From contig NZ_JMLW01000021.1 in assembly GCF_000686905.1 (NCBI RefSeq), forward strand, positions 1 to 55,555: 55,555 bases of DNA, read 5' to 3'. Shown here piece after piece: positions 17,005-26,947 of the stretch. The position numbers and the translations under genes are program-made. The notes below the pieces were generated by a model, which was given only the letters and a program-made list of their open reading frames with translations, was not told where the DNA came from and ran no database searches. This DNA comes from Marinospirillum insulare DSM 21763 (GTDB lineage Bacteria > Pseudomonadota > Gammaproteobacteria > Pseudomonadales > Halomonadaceae). Each line of letters opens with the position of its first letter. Positions within the stretch are counted from its first letter, which is position 1.

Positions 17005-20000
17005 ATGAGTGCAAACACGGATCAACTGCCACCATTACCCAGCACTGAGCAAGTCAACGAATTCCTAGAACGCTGGAAATCAGCCACCGGCACCGAGCAA
17101 GCCAACTTCCCCCCGTTCATCACCGAACTCTGCCAGCTACTCGGTCTGCCCACGCCGGATCCCGCCTCAGACACTCAGGAAGACAACGCCTATGTGCTAG
17201 AGCGCCGGGTTGAAATCAACAACCCCGATGGCAGCACCAACAAAGGCTACATTGATCTTTACCGCCGTGGCTGCTTCGTCATGGAAGCCAAGCAAACCGG
17301 CAAGGCACTGGAAACCCAGGGCTGGGATAAAGCCATGCTGGCAGCCCACAACCAGGCCGACCGCTATGTTCGTGCCCTGCCAGCCGACGAAGGCAAACCG
17401 CCGTTCATCGTCGTCACAGATGTCGGGCGCACCCTGGAGCTGTATTCAGAATTCACCCGCACCGGCAGCACCTATGTGCCCTTTCCCGATCCCGGACACC
17501 ACCGCATCAAACTGGAAGACCTGCGCCAGCCCGAAATCCAGAAGCGTCTGCAAACCCTCTGGCTTTACCCCGACCACCTGGACCCCAGCAAACACGCCGC
17601 CCAGGTCACGCGCAAAGTCAGCGACAAGCTCGCCACCCTTGCCAAATCGCTGGAACAGGATGGCTACGAAGTGGAACGGGTTGCCCACTTCCTCAAGCGC
17701 AGCCTCTTCACCATGTTCAGTCAGGATGTCGAGCTGCTGCCCAAAGACAGCTTCACCCGCCTGCTGGAAGAACTGAAGGAAGAACCCGATGCCTTTATGG
17801 ATTCCCTGCAGGAACTCTGGGAAAGCATGAACGAAGGCCGCTTCACCGGCCTGCTCAAAAAGAAGATCAAGAAGTTCAACGGCGGTCTGTTCAAGAACAT
17901 CAACCCCATTCCCTTGAAGCCCGATCAGATCCAGTTACTCATCGATACCGCCAAGGCCGACTGGCGTTTTGTGGAACCGGCCATTTTCGGCACGCTGCTG
18001 GAACGCGCACTGGACCCCAGAGAAAGACACAAGCTGGGGGCCCACTACACGCCCCGCGCCTATGTCGAACGCCTGGTCATGCCCACGCTGATCGCCCCCT
18101 TGCGGGAAGAGTGGCAGACCGTCCAGGTGGTCGCGCAAAACCTGATCCAACAGGGCAAAGACAGCAAAGCACTGGAAGAACTGCAGAAGTTTCACCACCA
18201 GCTTTGCGAAACCAAGGTGCTGGACCCCGCCTGTGGCAGTGCCAACTTCCTCTATGTTGCCCTGGAACACATGAAGCGGCTGGAAGGTGAAGTCCTCAAC
18301 CTGATCAGTGATCTCAGCCAGGGGCAAGTGGGAATGCAAGCCCAGGGCTTCACCGTCGACCCTCACCAATTCCTGGGGCTGGAAATCAACCCCCGTGCCG
18401 CCGCCATTGCCGAAATGGTACTCTGGATTGGTTACCTGCAATGGCACTACCGCATTCACGGCAAGCTGGATTTACCCGAACCCATCCTGCGTGACTTCAA
18501 GAACATTGAATGTCGCGATGCCCTGATCGAATATGACAGCAAGGAGCCCCAGCTGGATGAACAGGGCCAGCCCGTCACCATCTGGGATGGCATCAGCTAC
18601 AAAACCAGCCCCACCACCGGCGAACTGATACCCGACGAAGCCCAGCGCACCACCGTTTACCACTACCACAACCCGCACAAAGCCGAATGGCCCCAGGCCG
18701 ATTACATCGTGGGCAACCCGCCGTTTATTGGTAACAAAAGGCTCAGAACTGCCCTGGGAGATGGCTATGTTGAAGCCGTGAGGAAAGTCTATAAAGGGGA
18801 AGTACCGGAATCCGCTGATTTTGTTATGTACTGGTGGCAACTGGCTGCGCTAGAAGTAAGCCACGGCGAAGCCAAACAGTTTGGTTTTATCACCACCAAC
18901 AGCATCAAACAAACCTTTAACCGCCGTGTGCTGGAACCCCACCTGAATGACAGCAAAAAACCGCTTTCACTGGTCTTTGCCATTCCCGATCACCCCTGGG
19001 TGGATGGAAATGATGGCGCGGCAGTTCGCATTTCAATGACAACGGCGATGCCCGGCAATACTTCTGGGACTCTAACTGTTGTCACTAATGAACAGGATGC
19101 AGAGGATGGCAGCAAAACCGTTCTACTAAAAAAAGTGCAAGGCAGGTTGTTTTCTGACCTTTCTATTGGTGCTGATATTAGTAGCTGTAACGGTTTACTA
19201 TCCAATTCATTGATTAGTAATAGAGGAATGATTCCCCACGGCGAGGGCTTTCTTGTTGACTGGAAGCAAGGAAAGCAGCTTGATAACGGCACACTAATTC
19301 GACCCTACCGCAATGGCAGAGATATTGCTGCAAAACCTAGAAACATCTATATCATTGATACCTATGGGCTTGATCAAAATACGCTTCGATCTGAACACCC
19401 TGACTCTTGGCAATGGCTCTTCGACAGAGTCAAACCTGCGCGTGACCAAAACACACGTAAATCCAGGCGTGAAAACTGGTGGCTATTTGCAGAAAATCAG
19501 CCACGATTGCGCGCCTCAATCCAGAACTTAACTTGCTATATAGCTACAATACAAACCGCGAAACATAGACTCTTCACTTATCTTAGTTCAGAAATACTCC
19601 CTGATGACAAACTTATTGCTATTGCACTTGAAGATAGCTGTTGGCTTGGTGTCCTCTCCAGCAAGATCCACATGTTATGGGCAATTGTAGCTGGCGCAAC
19701 CTTAGAAGACAGGCCTGTTTATAATAAAAATGATTGCTTTGAAGCCTTCCCTTTTCCTGAAACCACACCAGAACAAGCCATCAGAATCGGTGAGTTGGCA
19801 GAAAAAATCGACCAACACCGCAAGCGCCAGCAGGAGCAGCACCCCGATCTGACGCTGACCAATATGTACAATGTGCTGGAAAAACTTCGGCTGGAAGAAC
19901 CCCTGACCGCCAAGGAAAAAACCACCCACGAACAAGGGCTGGTTTCTCTTTTGCGTGAACTGCACGATGAACTGGATCGGGAAGTCTTTGTCGCCTACAG

Positions 20001-20460
20001 CTGGGAAGACCTGGGTGAAAAACTGGTCGGCCTGCCAGGTGCCACCACTCCACTACCTGATAAACCAGAAGCTCAGGCTGAAGCCGAAGAAGAACTGCTC
20101 ATGCGCCTGGTCGAACTCAACCACCAACGCGCCGCAGAAGAAGCCCAGGGCAAAATCCGCTGGCTTCGCCCTGAATACCAAGCACCGGATGAACAGCAAG
20201 ACACCATCCAACTGGATACCACCCAGGCAGAAGCCGCACCTGCCGCAAAAGCCGAAACCGCCAGCAAACAGACATGGCCCAAAGGCATGGCAGAACAAGT
20301 CACCACCGTGCGCCAGCTACTCGCCACCGCACCCCAGACCACCGAAGCCCTGGCCAGCAACTTCAAACGCAAGCCAACCAAATCAGTGGAACAAGTGCTT
20401 CAAGCACTGGAAGCCCTGGGGCAGGCAAGGCAAGAAAATGAGCTTTGGGTTCTGAACTGA
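17005..20460 (+). CDS. MmeI-like fused restriction-modification enzyme (type IIL/IIG)
   Basis: 1151 aa from ATG 17005, preceded by GGAAG nine bases upstream. The N-terminal nuclease has the PD-(D/E)XK pattern D84-X9-E94-A-K96, the spacing known for MmeI. A helical connector follows, then an adenine-N6 methyltransferase with SAM motif [11 protein letters not shown] (~406) and catalytic NPPF (~570), then a target-recognition region (~665-925) and a C-terminal extension with a charged linker and a winged-helix-like end. One polypeptide can both cut and methylate. The gene is mostly GC-rich (39/60 at 17581-17640, 38/60 at 20221-20280) but the recognition region is AT-rich (24/60 at 19141-19200, 20/60 at 19561-19620), which suggests domain exchange. 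No partner genes are needed. A methyltransferase-only relative is possible if the nuclease is inactive. Confidence 0.82.
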   Translation: MSANTDQLPPLPSTEQVNEFLERWKSATGTEQANFPPFITELCQLLGLPTPDPASDTQEDNAYVLERRVEINNPDGSTNKGYIDLYRRGCFVMEAKQTGKALETQGWDKAMLAAHNQADRYVRALPADEGKPPFIVVTDVGRTLELYSEFTRTGSTYVPFPDPGHHRIKLEDLRQPEIQKRLQTLWLYPDHLDPSKHAAQVTRKVSDKLATLAKSLEQDGYEVERVAHFLKRSLFTMFSQDVELLPKDSFTRLLEELKEEPDAFMDSLQELWESMNEGRFTGLLKKKIKKFNGGLFKNINPIPLKPDQIQLLIDTAKADWRFVEPAIFGTLLERALDPRERHKLGAHYTPRAYVERLVMPTLIAPLREEWQTVQVVAQNLIQQGKDSKALEELQKFHHQLCETKVLDPACGSANFLYVALEHMKRLEGEVLNLISDLSQGQVGMQAQGFTVDPHQFLGLEINPRAAAIAEMVLWIGYLQWHYRIHGKLDLPEPILRDFKNIECRDALIEYDSKEPQLDEQGQPVTIWDGISYKTSPTTGELIPDEAQRTTVYHYHNPHKAEWPQADYIVGNPPFIGNKRLRTALGDGYVEAVRKVYKGEVPESADFVMYWWQLAALEVSHGEAKQFGFITTNSIKQTFNRRVLEPHLNDSKKPLSLVFAIPDHPWVDGNDGAAVRISMTTAMPGNTSGTLTVVTNEQDAEDGSKTVLLKKVQGRLFSDLSIGADISSCNGLLSNSLISNRGMIPHGEGFLVDWKQGKQLDNGTLIRPYRNGRDIAAKPRNIYIIDTYGLDQNTLRSEHPDSWQWLFDRVKPARDQNTRKSRRENWWLFAENQPRLRASIQNLTCYIATIQTAKHRLFTYLSSEILPDDKLIAIALEDSCWLGVLSSKIHMLWAIVAGATLEDRPVYNKNDCFEAFPFPETTPEQAIRIGELAEKIDQHRKRQQEQHPDLTLTNMYNVLEKLRLEEPLTAKEKTTHEQGLVSLLRELHDELDREVFVAYSWEDLGEKLVGLPGATTPLPDKPEAQAEAEEELLMRLVELNHQRAAEEAQGKIRWLRPEYQAPDEQQDTIQLDTTQAEAAPAAKAETASKQTWPKGMAEQVTTVRQLLATAPQTTEALASNFKRKPTKSVEQVLQALEALGQARQENELWVLN

Positions 20461-20471
20461 TAAACTAAATC

Positions 20472-20497
20472 GCAGGGTAGTTTTTTACCCTGCTTTG
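20472..20497 (+). terminator. Terminator after the restriction-modification gene
   Basis: Stem GCAGGGTA / TACCCTGC with a T-rich six-base loop, followed by TTTGT, 12 nt after the stop codon. Confidence 0.7.
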
Positions 20498-20596
20498 TCC
20501 AACCTCAAAGCGATTCTTGTGCAAGAAGGTTTCAAAGAGAGGAAAGCTTAAACCCTCACTTAGAATCACATCTCGAACTATCTGTATTTCCGCAGG

Positions 20597-21205
20597 GTGT
20601 GTGCGATGCCCTATAATGACTTCTTTGTTCTCTCGATTGATGAAAAAACGCAAATTCAGGCACTGGACAGAACCCAGCCCAACCTTCAACTGAGACCGGG
20701 GCAGATTGAGCGCCAGACCCATGATTACAAGCGGCACGGTACAACAAGCCTTTATGCTGCACTGAACGTTTTGACTGGGCAAGTGATAGGCAGGGTGACC
20801 AAGCGCCATAGAGCCAAAGAGTTCATTGAATTTTTACGCCAGATCGAACGCAACACACCGAAAGATCAGGATCTGCACATCATTTTGGATAACAGCTCGA
20901 CTCACAAAACGCCTGAAATGAAAACATGGCTGAAAGAGCATCCACGCTTCCAGCTTCATTTCACCCCCACCAGTGCTTCATGGCTGAATACCGTCGAAAG
21001 CTGGTTTGGACAGCTTGAACGTCGGGCACTGTATCGCGGTGTTTTCAGCAGTGTAGGTGATTTAGAAAAGGCACTTCGCAATTACATTAAGGTTCATAAT
21101 AAAGAGCTTGCCAAACCATTTTGCTGGACTAAAACGGCTGAATCCATCATGACTTCGGTGGCCAAGGCAAAGAACAGTGCTATTAACGTAAAGTTATCGA
21201 ATTAA
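20597..21205 (+). pseudogene. IS630 family transposase, 5'-truncated remnant
   Basis: About 200 residues of the DDE catalytic domain are open: first Asp in LSIDEKTQIQALDR, second in IILDNSSTHK, and the Glu in NTVESWFGQLERR. The helix-turn-helix N-terminal half of a normal ~340-aa IS630 transposase is missing, and no terminal inverted repeats are recognised. The remnant begins about 137 nt after the restriction-modification gene and ends shortly before the convergent McrC/DUF2357-like gene. It is presumably inactive, and marks a past insertion between the two defence modules. Confidence 0.85.
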
Positions 21206-21261
21206 ACAAACGGAACACTAGGGCAGCTTTCAGAAAGCCTACTGCAGGTTACTGAGGCAAA

Positions 21262-23055
21262 CTATACATCAACCTCGAATCCTCTTCGCCCTACTATCTT
21301 AAACTCACTACTTCCCTCAAGTTTCTGTTGCAGCTTCTTGCCTCTGGATTGCTCAATTAAATATCGGTCAGTCCTGCATAAGCGGCAGCGAATACGAAAG
21401 CTATTTGGAGACTGGTGCACTAATTGAGTTAGTGCTGAGCAAACAGGACAGACCTGAAGCTGGACAATATTATTATTTTGTTGACTGAGTTGCCTGGCTT
21501 GCTCTTCAGCATTTTCATCCAGGAGTGCCTTTTCAAGTTTTGACAAGTCTTCTGCTTGCAAGGCTTCAAGCACACGCATCTCGTGCCTTTCCTGATCAGC
21601 ACTTACGGCTTTGATTGACTCAGCTACTTGAAGAGGCTTGTTGGGGATTTTGCTGAGGGGCTGACCATATTGCTTAGCCAACTCATACTGCAGTAATTGG
21701 TCGATCACACGGCCAAACCTCTCTACAGCATAGAGGTCAAAAGGAGAAAGCGGTATCCAGCAATCATTCGTGGGCTGCTCTGCGCTGTCGCTGAAATCCT
21801 CATCCAGGTTTGGCCATGCAATATAAAGGGGACTGTCACCTGGCTGCTGTTGAGAAATTTCTTCAGGTCGCGGTACAAACCCCAGCCAGGGAACAACTTG
21901 CAGCAAAACACGCTCACCCTTATCACCAGGTGATCTCAATAGCAACTTCCAATCTAACCCCTCTTGCCTGAGCTCTAGATGCTTGCCAGCCCAGTCAGCA
22001 CTGTAACCACTATTTATATAGGGAAGTAAGGCGTGCCGAAGTACCAAGCCAGCATAGCGAGAGTAGGCTTTATGAAGCCTTCCATTGCGAGTTTCTCTCT
22101 CTTCAGGAGATGCCTGTTTGCCGCCAGCGACACTTCGCAATTCCTTCCATAAAATTGGCAAGTGACGGTAGTGCTGATCATGGCTGAGAATGTTAGTCAG
22201 GTGAATACCACCTTCAACCTGAGCATAACGATTCACATGAAGATACAGGCCATTTTGCTTTAAGCCCTGAATCACGCCCAAGCAGCTCTCTAAGCGCTTC
22301 AGTGTCTCTTTAAGCTGTTCAGTGGCCTTATTAGTTGCATCCTCATTGAAAGTTTGCCCCCAAAGCCGACATATTTCTTTTGTTAACCGGTGGCTGAGGG
22401 TCGTCTCCCCATAAAAACCCAAAGCCTCACTGATCACTGACGTTAACTGCCTAAGGGTGGCTATACGCCAATTGAGATACTGCTCAACCTTATCAAGTAA
22501 GCGGGCATAAACCAGGTTTTCATAAGTATTGTAGTCATCTTCACTGAACCGAGCTTTGATGCGCTTGGGAACAACGCCTGACAAGGTCTGGCGCTGCCAG
22601 CATTCGGAGTGAGATGCAAGGTGCACTAAAGCACCTTTTGCCATTCGTTTGGCTCTCGCCACATCGGTCACTTCATCTTCATAACGCAAATCTAACCTTG
22701 GCCTCTTGGAAATTTGCTGAAGATGACCTGCTTTAATAACGCTGATTAGTTCCTCTTCAAACGAATTCAGATCACTGTCATCGTTGACAATCTCTTCAGG
22801 CATCAAGGGCGAAGGTAAGTCATCTGAAACATCAGAGTCAGTATCCAGCGTCTCAAGTATTCGTTCGAATAACGCAGCCTTTTGCTCTAAGGATTTATGT
22901 GGCAACTCAACTGGATAGCGTCTGGCTTCAACAAGGCAGCTTTTACTGCCATTGCCTACCAGAAGTGAAGCAGTTCTGTTTTCGATATACCGCCCTGGCT
23001 TTATCGGTTCAGGGAGCTCCTTCAGGACACCCCCTGTTAATCGATCGGTCCACAT
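21262..23055 (-). CDS. McrC/DUF2357-like protein with C-terminal zinc ribbon
   Basis: 597 aa, last gene of the TerY-P operon. The central block with YNTYENLVYARLLDKVEQYL resembles the conserved EN-containing helix of DUF2357/McrC-type partners of McrB-like ATPases, and its place directly after such an ATPase supports that role. Near the C-terminus two CxxC pairs (CPVC ... CRLC) form a zinc ribbon. I cannot find a convincing D...ExK nuclease site, so it may be a structural or DNA-binding partner rather than a nuclease. Start ATG 23055 overlaps the upstream stop as TAATG, a translational-coupling arrangement. The family call is moderate; the zinc ribbon and coupling are directly visible. Confidence 0.6.
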   Translation of the reverse strand: MWTDRLTGGVLKELPEPIKPGRYIENRTASLLVGNGSKSCLVEARRYPVELPHKSLEQKAALFERILETLDTDSDVSDDLPSPLMPEEIVNDDSDLNSFEEELISVIKAGHLQQISKRPRLDLRYEDEVTDVARAKRMAKGALVHLASHSECWQRQTLSGVVPKRIKARFSEDDYNTYENLVYARLLDKVEQYLNWRIATLRQLTSVISEALGFYGETTLSHRLTKEICRLWGQTFNEDATNKATEQLKETLKRLESCLGVIQGLKQNGLYLHVNRYAQVEGGIHLTNILSHDQHYRHLPILWKELRSVAGGKQASPEERETRNGRLHKAYSRYAGLVLRHALLPYINSGYSADWAGKHLELRQEGLDWKLLLRSPGDKGERVLLQVVPWLGFVPRPEEISQQQPGDSPLYIAWPNLDEDFSDSAEQPTNDCWIPLSPFDLYAVERFGRVIDQLLQYELAKQYGQPLSKIPNKPLQVAESIKAVSADQERHEMRVLEALQAEDLSKLEKALLDENAEEQARQLSQQNNNIVQLQVCPVCSALTQLVHQSPNSFRIRCRLCRTDRYLIEQSRGKKLQQKLEGSSEFKIVGRRGFEVDV

Positions 23056-25457
23056 TAAAAGCCGCTCTCTTTACGCTTTATATCTTTTTCAAGAAGATCA
23101 ATTGACTTTTCAGGAAGGCCCTCAAGGTTTGCATGATTCCAAAAACCTTCCAGCTTCTCTAACAAGGATGTGACATCATCTTGAGCCACATCAAAGCGCC
23201 CCGTCACTTTGCCTTGTCGCATTATTCGGGTAGCTAACAAATGGTCTAGCGCATCACTTATAGTTGCCCCTGTCTCCAGCATTACAGGCATAAAGCGTAA
23301 AGCTTGCTTCTCAAATCGATTACCCCAGCCCAACCCAAAGTCACTCTCTAGATGCTCTGTAAATGAGCTACCTGCCAGCTCATCCAACAAGCCTTGCACG
23401 CTTGATTTGTTCTCTTCACAAGCCTTATCAAATGCTCTTTGAAGAGATCTGAATGAAAACTGCTTAGGTACATAGTCTTTAGGGTCAAATCGGTGATCTT
23501 GTTTTGGTAGGGTCATCACATGAGAACGATCATAGGTTTTATCTGCCAGCTCGTTGGTCGTTTCATCATGGTTCGCGGTACCAATAAACCAGACATTGTC
23601 TGGAACGATAATCTGACGTCCTTCAATTAACATTTTTGGTGCGCCTGGCAAAGCCGTCTCAGATAGGCTGATCAAGCGTTCACGAGGATCATTCTTCTCA
23701 AGTGCGGAAAGGAACTCGGAAAAGTATTGCTCTGGGCGTGACAAGTTCATCTCATCCAAAAGGACGACATTACAGGTATCTGACCAACGCGGAGTTTGCG
23801 CCCTATACAGCGCTTGAAGGCAGTCTTTCTCATAAAACTTTCGTTCAAAAGCGTTAAAATGACCCAGCAAGTCATCACGATCTCGCCAACCCGCTTGTAC
23901 TGCAATATCAGTACAGAAGCCACCCATGGCTTTGGCAAAGGCTTTGGCTAAACTGGTTTTACCTGTGCCGCTGATACCCTGAAATACATGCAGCTTACTC
24001 ATTGCTAAGCCAGCAATAAGAACACGGATATCTTCCAGGGGGTAATAAAGCTCAACAGATGTTTCGGCTCGAGCGATCCGGTGCCGAAGCTGTTTAGCAA
24101 AATCTTCCAGCTTAGGAACATGCTCCAGCTCAATAGTCGCTTGAAATGCCTTCTCAGAATCCATTTGAGACATGGCGGGAAAGGCAGTGTTTGCCTTGTG
24201 AGCATTGGTCAGTTGGTCAATTCTGCTTTCCAGGTCATCAATATGAACAGATAAAGTATTTTTGTGTGATTCCAAAACGCGCTTTTCACGCGCAATGGAC
24301 TCTTGCTCTGTGGCTGCCACCCTGTTCAAGCTAAGCTCTCGACTAGCCTGATCTAGTTTAGGGCGCAGATCGTTGATGTCTCGCTCCAGGTCTGCGTTTC
24401 TCTGGCGAAGATGCTCATTTTCACTTTCCAATTCAGCCGTATCCGAATCCTCAAGTTTGCGCTTAAGTTCTCTGTTCTCATTCTTAAGACTTTCATTGCT
24501 CTCAATGAACTCACCAGGGGTTTGTTCACCAATAATATTGGTGAGCTCTTGCGATTCGAATAACTGTTCTCTGAGTGCCTGTACCGTCTCCCAGGCTTTA
24601 TTACGCTGGCTCGTGATCTTGGCAAGATCTGTTTTATGAGCTTCGCGCTCCTTCTCCATTTCATTAGCCAGCGTCTCTTTCAGAGCTTCTTTTTCAAAGT
24701 TAAGATCACCCCACTCCATATCAAGACGAGTGCGTTTTTTGCTTAGACTGGCTTTTTCTTCCCTTAGCTTAGCTTCTTGTTCATCGAGTTGACTGACTCG
24801 ATCCAATTCAGCTTCAGAATAACTGACTTTAGCGCTGGCCAGCTTTTGTTCGGCTTTCCTGATTTCTTCCATTAGGTCGCGCTTCTGGTCCTGTAGCTCT
24901 TCCAAGCTGGCTTCCTGCTGCTCTGTGAGCTCCTTCTGTTTGGCTTCCATCTGCTTGAGAGCTTGTTCATTCTGGAGAGCAAATCCAGACTCTGCATTAA
25001 ACTCACGCGTTTTAAGCAGCCGCTCTTTATCAAGGAGTTCATTTTTTTGTTTCGCCAGCTCAAGCTCACGCGTTTCCAGCTCAGCACCTTGTTGATCAAG
25101 GGAACCCCTCTCAGCTTCTAGCTTCGCTCGCTCTTCGGAAAGCTGCTCTTTTTCACTTTCATTCTCTAGCCCCAGGTTATTAGCCTGCTCCCAGCGGTTA
25201 GAGACCTCTTCATCCAGCTTTTCCTGATATTTGCCCAGTTCTTTACATACATCAGCAAAGCGCTCTATCCAACGCGCAACTGCACTACTTTCATCTGTTC
25301 GTTGCAGAGCTTCCAGAACTTTTTGCAACCATTCCTCATCGAAGGCTATCTCCAAGTCTTTTTTATTCGCCTGATAAACTTTAGAGGCATTCTGAAAGGA
25401 AGATTTCCACATGGGCACGAGTTTTTGATTAGGTTTGTTTCCATTTGTTTTTCCCAT
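23055..25457 (-). CDS. McrB-like AAA+ ATPase with long coiled coil
   Basis: 800 aa from ATG 25457, preferred over 25466 because it overlaps the previous stop as TAATG and lies nine bases from AAGGA. Residues ~65-440 are an unbroken charged coiled coil rich in Glu, Lys, Leu and Gln. The C-terminal AAA+ domain has Walker A GISGTGKTSLA (~497), Walker B LLDEMNLSRPEQY (~569) and the McrB-type GTANHDETT sensor segment (~629) followed by DRSHV. Proteins of this type are nucleotide-driven motors of modification-dependent restriction and related DNA-processing complexes. Here the coiled coil could reach the helicase or HEPN-like neighbour. Nucleotide preference (GTP or ATP) cannot be told. Confidence 0.85.
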   Translation of the reverse strand: MGKTNGNKPNQKLVPMWKSSFQNASKVYQANKKDLEIAFDEEWLQKVLEALQRTDESSAVARWIERFADVCKELGKYQEKLDEEVSNRWEQANNLGLENESEKEQLSEERAKLEAERGSLDQQGAELETRELELAKQKNELLDKERLLKTREFNAESGFALQNEQALKQMEAKQKELTEQQEASLEELQDQKRDLMEEIRKAEQKLASAKVSYSEAELDRVSQLDEQEAKLREEKASLSKKRTRLDMEWGDLNFEKEALKETLANEMEKEREAHKTDLAKITSQRNKAWETVQALREQLFESQELTNIIGEQTPGEFIESNESLKNENRELKRKLEDSDTAELESENEHLRQRNADLERDINDLRPKLDQASRELSLNRVAATEQESIAREKRVLESHKNTLSVHIDDLESRIDQLTNAHKANTAFPAMSQMDSEKAFQATIELEHVPKLEDFAKQLRHRIARAETSVELYYPLEDIRVLIAGLAMSKLHVFQGISGTGKTSLAKAFAKAMGGFCTDIAVQAGWRDRDDLLGHFNAFERKFYEKDCLQALYRAQTPRWSDTCNVVLLDEMNLSRPEQYFSEFLSALEKNDPRERLISLSETALPGAPKMLIEGRQIIVPDNVWFIGTANHDETTNELADKTYDRSHVMTLPKQDHRFDPKDYVPKQFSFRSLQRAFDKACEENKSSVQGLLDELAGSSFTEHLESDFGLGWGNRFEKQALRFMPVMLETGATISDALDHLLATRIMRQGKVTGRFDVAQDDVTSLLEKLEGFWNHANLEGLPEKSIDLLEKDIKRKESGF

Positions 25458-26947
25458 TACATCCATTCCTTAAAACAAGTTGTAAAATTTAAAGAAAAAT
25501 CAATATTTTCCAGCACTATCTCTTCAGTGAGATTGGTCTGTTTTTTATTTACAAAACTGCTTCTTCCGTGACTACTTTCATTACGTAAATTTGCTAACTC
25601 TATTAATTTATCGATATCCAGCTCATGACTCGTCAGAACCATTAGCGGGTGATCAGGTTTGGCAATCACACCCATTGCAGCCGCAAAGACTAGAGCTTTC
25701 AGAGAGCTTGTTGGGTTTTTACAGGCACCTATAACCTGCTTTAAAGGCTGCCTTGCCAGTAAGTTAATACTGTTATCTGTAAAAGAAGGAATTTTTAAGG
25801 CTTCAAGAAGTTTGAGGTTAAGATCTCGACTAAAGTGCTTTTGGGATGGAGTCTGTCCATCATCAACGGGATAAGTCTTAATCAACCACTGCATGACAAC
25901 TTCAAGCAACTTTTGGCAGTCGCCTATAGCAGCCTCTAAGTCCGCATCATCGTTACTACCCTGCTCAATTTTCTCTCGCCATTTTAGAAGGGTAGAAAAA
26001 TATCTTCGTATATCTGGTTGACGCTCAACCCATGAATGTTCAATAAGCAAATCAAACTCCGCTTTATTCTCAATCGCTTTTAACCATTCTTCATTTGACA
26101 GAGAAGCCACATCAGGAATATCGATCAGGTCAGCCATATATCGACGAAGGTTGTGATCTTCGCCCAATTTCTGCTTAAAGTCTTTCAGTAACCACCAGGC
26201 ATTTTTTCTAAGCTCAAAAGGATCTTGTATCGCCAAGGGCTCATCGCCATGTTCTGCTTTTGTAATCCACAAGATAATTTGAGCAGCTTCGGGAGATGCA
26301 TCAAGACGCTGTACACCCTGCAACCGAACGCGCTGAGTTTCCTGGATCTGCCCCCCAATTTTCTGGTTTGCACGGTAATCTTTTCGATAGTCTCGGTAAG
26401 CTCGATTTAACAGCTCACTACTCAAAACAGGAAGCTCTTTCTTAGTCCTTTTAACCAGGAATGGCTTGAGTTTCCAGCCGGTTTTACGTTCAGAAGCAAA
26501 CTCTGGAAATTGGGCTTGTGGATCTATCGGCTCAATCTGCTCAAGTTTAGTGACCATTCGGGGCCAGTAGTTACCCGTTACTGCATCCTGAAGCAAAAAG
26601 CCTGCTTTAAGATTAACGAGATCATCTTCTTCATCATCAAGTAACCGGCTTCCTTTTACAGTAAGCTCACTGGCTGTCGAATCCAGCCAGCCATTACTGA
26701 CACCTTGAGCCATAATCAAGGTGATCAACTCTGGATGCAGGCCCGTTAGTTCAGCAATGATGTCCTGCCTGTCTTGACCTGCACGAACCAACCCTAAAAC
26801 TGCTCTTTGGAAAAGGTTGAGCTGAGGTTGTCGAGGTTCAGGATACAGAACCCTGTGTATTCGCACAGGCCAAAGCACGGGTTTAGAGTTTTTTCCAGGG
26901 GTCCTGGAGAAATCAAGGTAAGTATTGCTATTAGCGACGGCTGCCAT
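25457..26947 (-). CDS. Unknown protein with C-terminal HEPN-type RNxxxH motif
   Basis: 496 aa from ATG 26947, chosen for the strong GGAGGTGA four bases upstream; a longer reading would start deep in the helicase gene. The protein overlaps the helicase end by 17 nt. The N-terminal ~130 residues look like a winged-helix module (QRAVLGLVRAGQDRQDIIAE). The middle is helical with many Trp/Lys/Arg. Near the C-terminus, R455-N-E-S-S-H460 exactly fits the catalytic R-[ND]-x-x-x-H of HEPN ribonucleases, within a helical, hydrophobic surround (IDKLIELANL before it). If real, this gene supplies an RNA-cleaving effector to the operon. I do not recognise the full-length family; the HEPN call is inference from one motif. 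Confidence 0.55.
   Translation of the reverse strand: MAAVANSNTYLDFSRTPGKNSKPVLWPVRIHRVLYPEPRQPQLNLFQRAVLGLVRAGQDRQDIIAELTGLHPELITLIMAQGVSNGWLDSTASELTVKGSRLLDDEEDDLVNLKAGFLLQDAVTGNYWPRMVTKLEQIEPIDPQAQFPEFASERKTGWKLKPFLVKRTKKELPVLSSELLNRAYRDYRKDYRANQKIGGQIQETQRVRLQGVQRLDASPEAAQIILWITKAEHGDEPLAIQDPFELRKNAWWLLKDFKQKLGEDHNLRRYMADLIDIPDVASLSNEEWLKAIENKAEFDLLIEHSWVERQPDIRRYFSTLLKWREKIEQGSNDDADLEAAIGDCQKLLEVVMQWLIKTYPVDDGQTPSQKHFSRDLNLKLLEALKIPSFTDNSINLLARQPLKQVIGACKNPTSSLKALVFAAAMGVIAKPDHPLMVLTSHELDIDKLIELANLRNESSHGRSSFVNKKQTNLTEEIVLENIDFSLNFTTCFKEWM

Noticed and set aside
17210-20455. Pro/Ala/Thr-rich frames and minus-strand frames overlapping the restriction-modification gene
   Set aside because: Shadows of a GC-rich gene whose true frame has nuclease and methyltransferase motifs throughout.
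21226-21238. GCTTTC-A-GAAAGC palindrome after the TerY-P operon as a terminator
   Set aside because: One-base loop and no T run; not a credible terminator hairpin.
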